From Paramacrobiotus richtersi (taxonomy: Eukaryota > Tardigrada > Eutardigrada > Parachela > Macrobiotidae), in NCBI GenBank assembly GCA_034698045.1, contig JAQGAU010000042.1, positions 1 through 49,856 of the forward strand: a stretch of 49,856 nucleotides of DNA, given 5' to 3'. The notes below the pieces were generated by a model, which ran no database searches, was not told the origin of the DNA, and saw only the letters and a program-made list of their open reading frames with translations. Of this stretch, positions 11,291 through 20,144 are shown piece after piece (positions within the stretch are counted from its first letter, which is position 1; the number at the start of each line of letters is the position of its first letter). The position numbers were made by a program, and so were the translations under genes.

Positions 11291-11889
11291 ATGGAAACGT
11301 TACAATGCGTGTTTGTTATATTCTGTCATGCATTTAGTGGAACTTTATGTCAAGGACTGTGGTTTGCGTATCAGTATCCTTTTAGTCAGTCCTTGGGCTC
11401 CGGTCAGTCCTACTCTTACAGTAAGTCCGCAAACAGGTTATTGCAAATGTAACTACATACCGTTGAATAGCGACATGGCGTAGACATTTGCTACAGGATG
11501 TCACTCAAGCTTCAGAAACCTAAAGAAAACTAGGCAAACTGAACACTAAGGAAGCTTATTACCATGCCCTTTACAATGATTAACTGCGCCAGTAAAAGCT
11601 AGCCTTTAGGCATCGGTTGACTATATTGTTCTTAGAAGCGTTAATACTGTTCGGTAATTTTACGGATACATGCATGGACCCTCTATTTTCGATAGTAGTA
11701 TAACTACCAACTCCCAGCAGTTGTGAAAAACATGTCAGTTAACGTTGACAGATCCCTACTCGGCGCCAGCTCCGAGTATGTTCAACACCATCTCCCCTTA
11801 CCCTTCGTACCCAATCGAAGGCGGCGTTACAGTAGCCCCAGCACCCACCCAGCCTGTTTCGGCTACCACAAGACCACCTCCTACAGTCC

Positions 11890-12035
11890 TACCGGTTATC
11901 GTGCCACCGGTTACAGTGCCACCGATTACAGTGCCACCGATTACAGTACCACCGGTTACCGTGTCACCAGTTACAGTATCACCGGTTACAGTACCGCTGG
12001 TTACAGTACCACCGGTTACAGTACCACCGCCGCCA
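11890..12035 (+). repeat. 15-bp coding minisatellite in the protease linker
   Basis: About nine copies of a 15-bp unit close to ccaccggttacagtg encode a run of PPVTV/PPITV/SPVTV pentapeptides. This lies between the signal peptide and the protease domain of copy 1. Copy 2 has a Pro/Thr-rich linker of similar position (about 20690-20860) but without the regular array, so the array arose or expanded after duplication. Pro/Thr-rich linkers of this kind are often O-glycosylated, extended spacers. Confidence 0.75.
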
Positions 12036-12873
12036 CCGTCCCCTCCAGCAACAACGCCCTCTCCGACGTTGCCGCGGTGCGGCATTCCGAATGGGGATCC
12101 TAACTTCTTTATCAACCAGCAACGCAGCCAAAACACCCTGGAGATGGAAATTCGCAAAATATTCTTTGCGCGCAATCGATTCAGGATGCAGACTGTACCT
12201 AAGATTGTCGGCGGACGAGACGTGCCTAATGGCAGCGGCACAGAGTGTTGGCAGGTAAGCTGGAAATATCGAACGACCTGTTGTCATACCTGCTTCCAAG
12301 CAGACATGATGACGTCAAAGATTGCGCAATGGGCAAATATTTTGTCACCGGCTTCTTTCATCAAATGCTTCGTCTATTATCTTACACGAAATCTATATAT
12401 GGTGTAAGCAGTTACGATTATATTGATCGCGGACAGTTTATGCTGAAGGTAATATGCCTTTGTCCGATTGTGATACTGTGACGGATATAAATCCCGCCGC
12501 GGTGATACTGACGATTTATCCGTGTTAGTAAATCCGCGGCTTCGCCACCTTCATGGGGAAATAAGATCGGTTTTGTACAGATTGTGTTTTCGACATCTTG
12601 ATTTCTCCTCGTTTGACTCTACTCACGCTGAGTCACGCACCACAAAACCTGCCAGACTCTGCCTGCTTGCCGTCTGTGTTTTTGATAATTCTTTGATGTC
12701 TTTATGTGCACGAGTTTGCCATAACAGTAAAACGAAGCCTGCGCTAACTTTTGTATTTTTTTGGCGATACAAAAACAGTTGCCTTTATTGCTGCAGAATA
12801 CTTTATTTTTCAGGTCATGGTGGTTGTCGAGGTCGGAGGAGAGGGAGTGACAGTTTGCGGTGGGACAATTGTC

Positions 12874-13039
12874 GGCAGTCGCAGTGACGAATTTAGGGGG
12901 GTGTCCACGGGGCCATGGACACCCCCTTCCGTAATGCTGTAGGGTTGGTTCGCCGAAATTCAACAGAAGGGGGGACCCTTCTGTCGCAGGAGCCCGGACC
13001 CTCCCTCAAAACCGGTCTAAATTCGTCACTGGGCAGTCG
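12874..13039. mobile_element. 150-bp hAT-type MITE with 8-bp target-site duplication
   Basis: The element spans 12882-13031. It begins cagtgacgaattta and ends taaattcgtcactg, perfect inverted termini. It is flanked by ggcagtcg on both sides (12874-12881 and 13032-13039), an exact 8-bp duplication as expected of hAT transposases. The intact paralogue at 21546-21990 lacks the insert and has one copy of the site (ggtagtcgg). The interior holds two hairpins: ggggtgtccacgg with its complement, and cagaagg...ccttctg. It has no coding capacity. Terminal sequences of the CAGTGGCGGAT type followed by a G-run are familiar from animal hAT elements. Confidence 0.9.
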
Positions 13040-13866
13040 AACGGTCATAACAGCGGCCCACTGCAAGGTCACCAAGGAAAGTGAAGCCGATAACTTGGGG
13101 ACAACAGTAGCTGGGGTCAGATACACCGTTTATGTCGGAGTAATAGGCCGTGCCGAATTTGGAGTCACTCCCGCAGTCCCCCCACTCTTCAGCGCAGTAC
13201 TGCCCAACTGCTTCCGCCGATATGCTGTTGCGCAGTACGTATATCAATCATCCAAACTACGCCACCGATGAGTTTGATATAGCGGTACTGCAGCTAGCGG
13301 AGCCGATTGATTTCAATACCCAAGGAGCGTGCGCATGTAAAGCATGTCTAAAACGGCAGTCACCGGCGCCGGGAACGAAATGTATGACCTCGGGATGGGG
13401 TGGCACATTGGCCTACCAACCTGGTTGTAAGTCGCTTTTAATGCAGAAAAACCGGGCCTTTGCCAATTTACAAAACTTTTTGTTAAGTGTTATAATACCG
13501 TGGTTATGTTTTGGTGTCGTCCTTGCAGCAAAGCCTCCTGAGAATAGCCAGACAACTTACCCGCTGAAATACGTCGTGCAGACCACCATCGACTCCACCG
13601 ATCCGACGTGCCTCAATACGGAAGGTAATCCCTATGTCAGCATGGTGTGTGCCGGAGCGGTTGTCGGCGAAGATTCGTGCCAGGGAGACAGTGGAGGGCC
13701 GCTCTTCTGCCAGAACCCCGGATCCAATAATCAATACTTGGCGGGAGTGGTGGCCTTCGGGCCCGGATGTGCGGCGGGATTGGGCTCTTACTATACGGAC
13801 GTGGCGAAGACGATGGATTTTGTTGCGACCAATATGTTCCCTGGGGATGATGTTGTGTTCATATAA

Positions 13867-14540
13867 TTGTAAAATATATCGCTGTTCCTTGGGTCCGTGT
13901 TTGTTCAGTTATTTTTATATACAGATATACTGTAACGTGTACATATTATATTACAGTCGTGTGCAGAAAACCGTAATAAAGTGTCCCTAGCTATCGTATC
14001 GGTACAGTACGCTTTAGCGGCAAGAACACAGGAGGACTATGAGAAGTTGAGGACAGTGACAAACAACCCATATAATTCTTGACCCAGTCTTCTGCTAATT
14101 GTAAGTACTTATAGGACTTGTATGTTCACCCTTGTTAACACCATAGTAATTGCGTTTATTCGGCATAAGCCCGCTTGTACTGCATTACCAGAGAAAAAGC
14201 CGTTCAAATAAAGAACTTAAGTCCCAGTTAGAGCGAGAAGGGACAGTAGCTAAAATTAGACTAACACCATAGTTAGCAGCAAATTCCGCCTGTCGCTAGT
14301 TACAGTATCGTGTTTTCGGTTTTTATTGTTGAAACGCTGCTAAAAGTGTAGTCAGTGTATTTTTTTCCTGTCTGAACAGCCAGTACGCGCTTGACATGCC
14401 TCCTTTAGTTCCATGTTTTCCATGTTATCAATTCATTCAAATTTGTTACGGGAAACATATTTACCACAGCAATCAAAGCAGTCTATATGTACTTTTCAAG
14501 AAAATGTATTAACCTATAATGGTGTTTTATCTTTTTCTCT
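13867..14540. other. 3' UTR of protease copy 1 and spacer
   Basis: The segment 13950-13985 (gtgtgcagaaaaccgtaataaa) holds the AATAAA at 13975-13980 and is closely matched in copy 2 (about 22712-22737). Beyond it I see no gene. Confidence 0.5.
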
Positions 14541-14715
14541 TACAATTTTTACGTAATGTGTCAAGGTCAGTGTGAGAAAGCACACGGTTTCTGAGGAACA
14601 TATCAGGTACCTTGTTATTCATTAATGACGGCCACTTGTTCGGAAATGTCATTTTTGCAAGTCTGTACATATTACAGCAACAATCAATCTTTAAATCACC
14701 GAAACTGCATGATAG
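14541..14715 (-). repeat. Dispersed repeat, related to 37008-37165
   Basis: Shared pieces are gtaatgtgtcaagg / ataatgtgtcaagg, ccaggtgcc / tcaggtacc and cagaaatgtca / cggaaatgtca. On the minus strand a 63-codon frame (14527-14718) reads through it. The counterpart at 37 kb has stops in the same frame, so it is probably an old transposon-coding fragment. The transposon family is not recognised. Confidence 0.4.
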
Positions 14716-15084
14716 CACTTAACAGAACGTAACACTTTCAATACAACGATCAAGTTCAAACGCAATAATTTTTGCAACTGTTAATGATGTACAATAAAAC
14801 GACTTCAGAACTGCGAAAAAGGCTTGCCTAAGGTGTAAGCACAGCAACCTTGCACTTTTCCATCGACCAGCAGCCTTGATATCGTCAGTTGAATAACCAA
14901 GTTCGGCGGCCGCAGTTGCGGAATGAGTGAGGCGTAATCAAATGCCAGTTCGTAACACTACGCGAATTGCTTAGCAGCAAAACGGTATTTTGGCAAATAA
15001 GTGTCATCCAGTAAAGTGAATAACGGCTGAGATCGAGAGTACCGAGATTTACCTTGTTCGAACTTCTGGTGTTGATTTTTCTTT

Positions 15085-17090
15085 TTGCTGCAGTGCTTTA
15101 CCGGAAACTTTGGAAGAGTGTGAAGCACTGGGACAGAAGGCATCAGCTGACGCGATTCCCTGCAGCTGTATTCGAGACGAAAACACTTTGCTTTTGCATA
15201 TACTGTTATGGCTGAAAAGTTAGTACTGGGATAAATTGTTGCCGAATTATTTTTGCGCCGCACCAATGGAATCATTTAATAACCCTGGTCCGTAGTGTAT
15301 ATGTACACAACTACACGAAGCGATGTAAATAAAATTGCGGCATTCGGAATAAAGAGAATGTGGCAATCTCCACTACATTTATTAAGTATGACGCGATCCG
15401 GCTGACTGTGAGTTTCGTGGCTACTTTACGATATCATTGAACTGAAAACTTTCAGCGCTGTGTACTGAAACTTTCGGGGGCGTTGTTGCTCACAAAGGTT
15501 CAGTATTATGTGCTCACAAACAGACAAAATCGCATCATAACCTTTTGCCTGCTAAAACTAAGATAGTGCACCCGATGTTAGCGGGCACCGGGCACTAGGT
15601 GACGGTCTGGTGACCGACAGAGCGATTGACGCGTACCATGATTGCAGCACAGTTAAAAGTTTGTACTGAACAATGCTAACGCTTTTACAACAGTAACGAC
15701 GACTGACTCACAGACACCACAAATATTGCTTCGCTGAGTATTAAGTATACGTAGAAGATTTTCGCTTTAGTCGACTACCATACAGTACGTGTGCCATACT
15801 CCTGTGAACTGTTTCCAGTAATGCTGCAGCACAGTTCTTGCAACGTGATTTGCACCCGATTCTTTCGAATGACTTGAACAAACCACGAAATGTTTAAGAG
15901 TATACAGAGGTTTCAAAAATGTAGGTTTGTAGGTTTCCAAATTGTCTGGTTTTATCAGTTTTGCGAGTATTGTCTACCATTTCAAGAGTACATTACAGCT
16001 AGAATCTGATGATCTGTAGTTTTAATTTCTTTTCAGCAAACCGCACTGCAACGTCGCAACAAAAGACACGAAAATGCGAAGCTGTTTCCTTGTCAGCTTA
16101 TTCTGTTGACTGCATTTCTTTGCACAATACCAATGCGAATCCAACCGCCAGTTCATAACATACACAACGAACAAGCGCTGTCTGCATGACTTAATTTCAC
16201 ACGCTGTACATTTTACGCTTGTTGAAGAAAAGGATGCAGACAATCGGCACTGTGATTAAACATTATATCATATCGCTGCTTTACACTTGAGGCTTTGTTA
16301 AAAACTTAACGTTAACTGCCCGTGAACAAAAGCGGGCACACGATCACGTCTGAGATAAGGAGAACGGGCTCCAAAGATTTATGTGGCAACGGACACCTGC
16401 TTGGCGAGAGATCACTATATAACTCGCAGTTACTAGAATAAATGGACGACGTACTTGTCAGACCAACAGCTTCCCAGGTAATAATTATTAAGAAATAGTA
16501 CAGCTCGCTAACTCGCAATGCGTACCTAGTGCAACATCGCCGAACGTTGACATTAGAGAATCGTAATCTTCGAGACAGTGGCAGTGCATGTTTTAAAGAC
16601 AGACAAGCGAACCAGTCAATAATACGTAATATAGAGACTGGTGTTATTTGTTTATTCGACATAAACGAAAGATCAAAAGCCAATTAAGGTTAAGTATATG
16701 AAGTGACATTTTGACGTGGACGCATTATGTTCGTGACATTGAAAAGTTAAATGGTTTGATGCCATAATTAAAACCCGCGCACCTTCCGCAGAGCAGTGAC
16801 TTGCAAGATCGATCACATCTGGAATAGTGGCAATCAATGCAACGGACAGACTATTCAGACGAATAACGTGGCAATGAACATGTTTTCTATTGAAAGTGTT
16901 TGATGCATCGGAAAGCGATCGTGCTAATTGTATTATAAAAGAAGTTGAAGAACTAACCGCAAAACGTTCAGCTAATAAGCGACGCGGCAGTTTGGTTCAA
17001 CATGAGTTGAGAATCTTTCGATGACCTTTTACAGCAGACATCGCTGGTTCGGTCTCGTTCTTTTCAAGTGGGTGTAAGTTTCACTGTTCT
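15085..17090 (+). repeat. Duplicated segment, copy 2: SLC22 exon relic and 3' flank
   Basis: Matches 9770-11290 in order. It opens with a relic of the SLC22 terminal exon at 15094-15170 (tgctttaccggaaactttgg), still behind a pyrimidine tract and cag acceptor. An indel around 15145 changes its frame after GQKAS. No upstream SLC22 exons precede it, so this exon is orphaned. The block continues with the same non-coding flank up to ttttcaagtg at about 17070. The 17.1-20.1 kb interval has no counterpart in copy 1. Confidence 0.65.
15094..15180 (+). pseudogene. Orphan last exon of an SLC22 transporter
   Basis: The codons ALPETLEECEALG of the intact gene's last exon (from 9785) are repeated here almost unchanged, following a cag acceptor. 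The rest of the gene is absent and the frame is altered soon after. It is a by-product of the segmental duplication and not expected to be functional unless captured by an upstream transcript. Confidence 0.75.
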
Positions 17091-17767
17091 AAACTAGCCA
17101 GAGCCAAAAATCTTCAAAATTTACGTGAGCACAGTTCCAAATTTTAACGGCTGTAACCGGTAATAATCCTCCCCCAGGATCCGAAAAAAATGCCCAGGTC
17201 CGGAATAAATAGCCTGCCTGGATCCGATATAAGTTTTCGATACTTCTATTACAGTTAACTGAGCTAAACACAGTGGGGAATCCAGACCGAGTGACAGGGA
17301 GGAGCAAAGAACTCGCAGTACTTCTATGGCGCAAGTTCTGCGCGCAGCGGAAAGAAAATTGGTAGAAGAACCACAAACATCGCGAAACGCGGAAGTTTCT
17401 GAGATTTTTTGCTAATATTAGTTCGAAAAAGTTCATTTGCACCACCGAATTAGACCGGAAACCCAGGGTCCCTCCTTAGCGTAGTCACTGGATGGCTGAA
17501 AAATGCGCGCGAAGCTCGAAAAATTTTGACTTTATCCAGCCTAAAGGCAGTTTGTATCTGTATTCCGAACGCCAAAAATATTACCAGAAGATTTTTTAAG
17601 TACACGTACCACCATTTTTTCATTTTTAACCGGCCTTCAAAGTCGAGGGAGCAGCTCCTCCTCTACTACCCCTCTGAATTTTTTATTTTTTTTTATTTTT
17701 TTATGATTTCATTTTTTTTCCCGGTAATACGACTTTGTAAAAAAATGGTGACAAAAATGTACTGAAT
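17091..17767 (-). mobile_element. Insertion material flanking the LINE tail
   Basis: This lies where copy 2 of the duplication loses similarity to copy 1. The segment 17680-17720 is T-rich on plus (A-rich on minus), directly downstream of the minus-strand LINE frame, and may be its 3' tail. Near 17440-17490 the minus strand reads cagtgactacgctaaggagg, resembling a hAT terminal sequence. I could not find its partner. No gene is seen. Confidence 0.4.
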
Positions 17768-18325
17768 CTACAGCATAAAAACGTCGTCAAAACCGACAGA
17801 ATCAGGGACTGTACCCATTACGCACAGTGCATTTCCGCGTTGCATTAAGATGGATAATCTTTGTTTGAAAAATTCTTTGGACCGCGGTTCTCCGGTAGTG
17901 GCCAACAGATCTTTTCCTACGTTGTCCACGAGCTTTTTCGTGCTAACGCCCCACGTTCCGTAAATTTCAAAAGCCGCTGGCGCGAATACGTAGCGGTTTT
18001 CCAGAAATGCATACTTCCGGTATTTCTTCTGTTCGGCCATTTCGGCGGCCGCGCCGGCATTTTGGCAAGAACGATCAACATATGAGCAGCACAGAGTGTC
18101 GATACAGGTTACGTCGATCGAGAGTGGTTTTCCCACTCCCATGGCGTGAGCGTAATTACATCCGGCTTCTTCCTGTCTTTACAGGACAGGCCCTTTGGTT
18201 CGAGACGAGATGGGTGTCCGGCTGTCTTCAGGGCGCGGGCGAATTCGGCGCTTATGCTGTCGTGTCTGGTGAATCGCCCTGCGGACTTTTTGCATTTGAA
18301 TTGGCCCCTCTGAATTGGCCCTGGT
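17768..18325 (-). pseudogene. C-terminal fragment of a non-LTR retrotransposon polyprotein
   Basis: The minus strand encodes, in two frames, a segment seen after the reverse transcriptase in many invertebrate LINE-like elements. 18325 to about 18143 reads RFTRHDSISAEFARALK and HPSRLEPKGL up to DVITLTPWEW. After a 1-nt shift, 18142-17768 reads SIDVTCIDTLCCSYV, then AAAEMAEQKKYRKYAFL, FAPAAFEIYGTWG and LATTGEPRSKEF, ending in stop. The frameshift near 18140 and the missing 5' part (stop just before 18325) show a truncated dead copy. It lies in the upstream flank of protease copy 2 and is absent from copy 1, so it inserted after the duplication or was lost from copy 1. The match is from memory of family motifs. 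Confidence 0.6.
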
Positions 18326-18927
18326 TAAACATCTGAAGGTTGAGCAACGACAGGAGCCTGCCTAGCGATCTCTTTTCCAAGAGTTTTAGGATGTTTAGAT
18401 CTGCAGTACTAAATTTCTTGTGAATTCTTTAGAATGCAATCGGACTTGGTAAGTTGGTATGTCCCACAACGGAGTTTGTTTGCCAATATTTGGTAACGAA
18501 ATAAACACAAATACAAGTAGGAGAGCTTGGGAAAGTAAACAGATGAATCTCCAAATGTCCTTTTGTCCGTTTGCGCGCGCGATATTCATGGTCAAAACTT
18601 TTATGGCTTGGCTTCGGTCAAATCAAAGGTCCTGCGGCTAGCAGTGAGTTTTTATCAGTAAAAACATTGGACAATATCTAGTACGCAATGCTTTCGAAAG
18701 GAAAAAACGGTGTTACGATGTCGTTTCGTCAGTTTGGGTGCGCAATGAGCGGATGCTGCGTATATAGTCAGAATGTTTAAGCAGGGATGATTCTTTAAGA
18801 ATCCTCGCTCTATTGAATCTGCTTGGACGGTATATCAATGGTAGGTTAGCTTTAGGTGGCTAGGTAGGTGCCACATACTCATAACACTTACCACATACTC
18901 ATACTCATACGTAAATTCTGACGAAGT
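18326..18927. other. Spacer between LINE fragment and palindromic element
   Basis: No gene is supported. A small perfect palindrome (gattctttaagaatc, about 18789-18803) and a short direct repeat (catactcataac / catactcatact near 18885-18908) are the only structures noted. Confidence 0.35.
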
Positions 18928-19567
18928 GGCTACGCGCGAGAATGCTCCCGCGCGTAGTTAATCGGCTACGCGCGAGAAATTTCTCGCGCAAAGCAAAAAT
19001 GTCGCGAATTGGCTACGCGCGAGATCTGTAAGTTTGCTTCTTCGGGCAGCTTCCTATTGGACTTTCCTGCTTTCTTCAAGTTAGTTTCTCAGTTTTGCTT
19101 CTTAGTTCATTTTCCTTGCTTCCTTGTGTTAATTTCTCTCTCAGTTTCTCTGCTTGGTTTAGTTCAGGTTTCCACGCTTTTATTTGTGAAGTCAGCTTCT
19201 TAGTTTAAATTCTTGCTTTCTTGGTTCAGGTTCTTAGTTCTCTTGGCTTCTCTTAGTTTATATTAGTTCCTCTTGGTTTCTCTTAGTTTAAATTAGTTTC
19301 CAAGCTTCGCTTTTTTAATTCAGCTTCCTAGTTTAAATTCTTTTTGTCTTGGTTAAAGTTCTTAGTTCAGCTTCTTAATTTATTAGTTTTTGTTTTAGTT
19401 ACTTCTTTGTTTCTTCTTAGTTTCGTAGCTCTCGCGCGTAGCCATTGTATTACGTTTTCACAACGCGTGAGACTCTCGCGCGTAGCCATTGTACTGCGTT
19501 TTCACAACGCGCGAGATCTCTCGCGCGTAGCCGATTAGCTATGCGCGGGAAATTATCTCGCGCGTAG
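18928..19567. mobile_element. 640-bp element with about 100-bp inverted ends and repeated 14-mer
   Basis: The 14-mer ggctacgcgcgaga occurs at 18928, 18964 and 19011. Its reverse complement tctcgcgcgtagcc occurs at 19430, 19474 and 19519, with a shortened copy at 19556-19567. Left and right ends align as inverted repeats over about 100 bp with the same spacing of the 14-mers. The middle (about 19030-19425) is a pyrimidine-rich low-complexity tract of ttagttt/cttctt units with no coding sense. This is a non-autonomous terminal-inverted-repeat transposon. The repeated 14-mers look like subterminal transposase-binding sites. No target duplication is obvious. Confidence 0.7.
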
Positions 19568-20144
19568 AACTGACCAAATTATAACCGATATAGCGTATTA
19601 GTAACACATAAGGAATACATGCACTCAACAAATTTATTACTAATATAAACCTATTGTGGTCTTGAAACTTGTGTCAGCGGCACCTATATAGCCCAATAAA
19701 TGAGCAGAAATCTATGTACAGAGCTCCCGTGCTTGGCGGAAAACGGTGTCCTCACTGTGACCGCAGTATCTGACAACTACGCTGTTATAGCAGCGTGACA
19801 GCATATTAAGATTCCGAACCGATTTGACTTAGAAAGATTACGCGGTAATCTGGACGATTATTGGGAAGCAAGGCCAGTAATGGGTATTTTATAAGCACTA
19901 GAAATTTTTAGGTTAAATTGTATCCGTCCACTCTATTAACCATTAAGCGATTCACAAAGGGAAAGACATTTTTTCAGAAAAGAAAGACACAAAGACAATA
20001 TCTGAGTTCTGCAACAAACACCAAAGAGGGGAGTCTTGCAAGTTTCTGAGCACAACTTCCTGTTTACGTTGGCACATGGCCTTTTACGTGGGCACACTTT
20101 GTTCTACGTGGGCACAGATTTTTGGCCCTGAAACTAGCTGCGGA
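19568..20144. promoter_or_regulatory. Immediate upstream region of protease copy 2
   Basis: Non-coding DNA between the palindromic element and the protease start codon. A short direct repeat lies at 20069-20114 (cgtgggcacac, acgtgggcacag). The promoter must lie here or further upstream in the inserted material. I see no unambiguous TATA box. Confidence 0.3.

Larger units (their letters stand above)
11291..13866 (+). pseudogene. Trypsin-like serine protease, copy 1, broken by MITE and frameshift
   Basis: Exons by comparison with the intact copy at 20145: 11291-11420, 11752-12254, 12814-13426 (interrupted), 13529-13866. It keeps a signal peptide, a Pro/Thr-rich linker, a [11 protein letters not shown] segment, KIVGG activation site, [13 protein letters not shown] and [10 protein letters not shown]. 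Two lesions separate the parts of the catalytic domain. A 150-bp MITE plus duplicated 8 bp (158 bp in all) falls between SR and TVITAAHC, giving a stop at 12940-12942. A 4-bp insertion at about 13239-13242 shifts the frame between His and Asp. The His region and the Asp/Ser region are therefore in different frames. The splice sites and the region around AATAAA (13975) look intact, so it may still be transcribed. Loss of function is inferred. Confidence 0.8.

Noticed and set aside
11723-12103. Plus-strand TTGYSTTGY-type repeat frame
   Set aside because: Alternative frame of the same 15-bp coding minisatellite; it does not join to the signal-peptide or catalytic exons.
11798-12241. 147-codon minus-strand frame with Gly/Thr repeats
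   Set aside because: It is the antisense of the proline/threonine linker of the protease; repeats of 15 bp are open in several frames.
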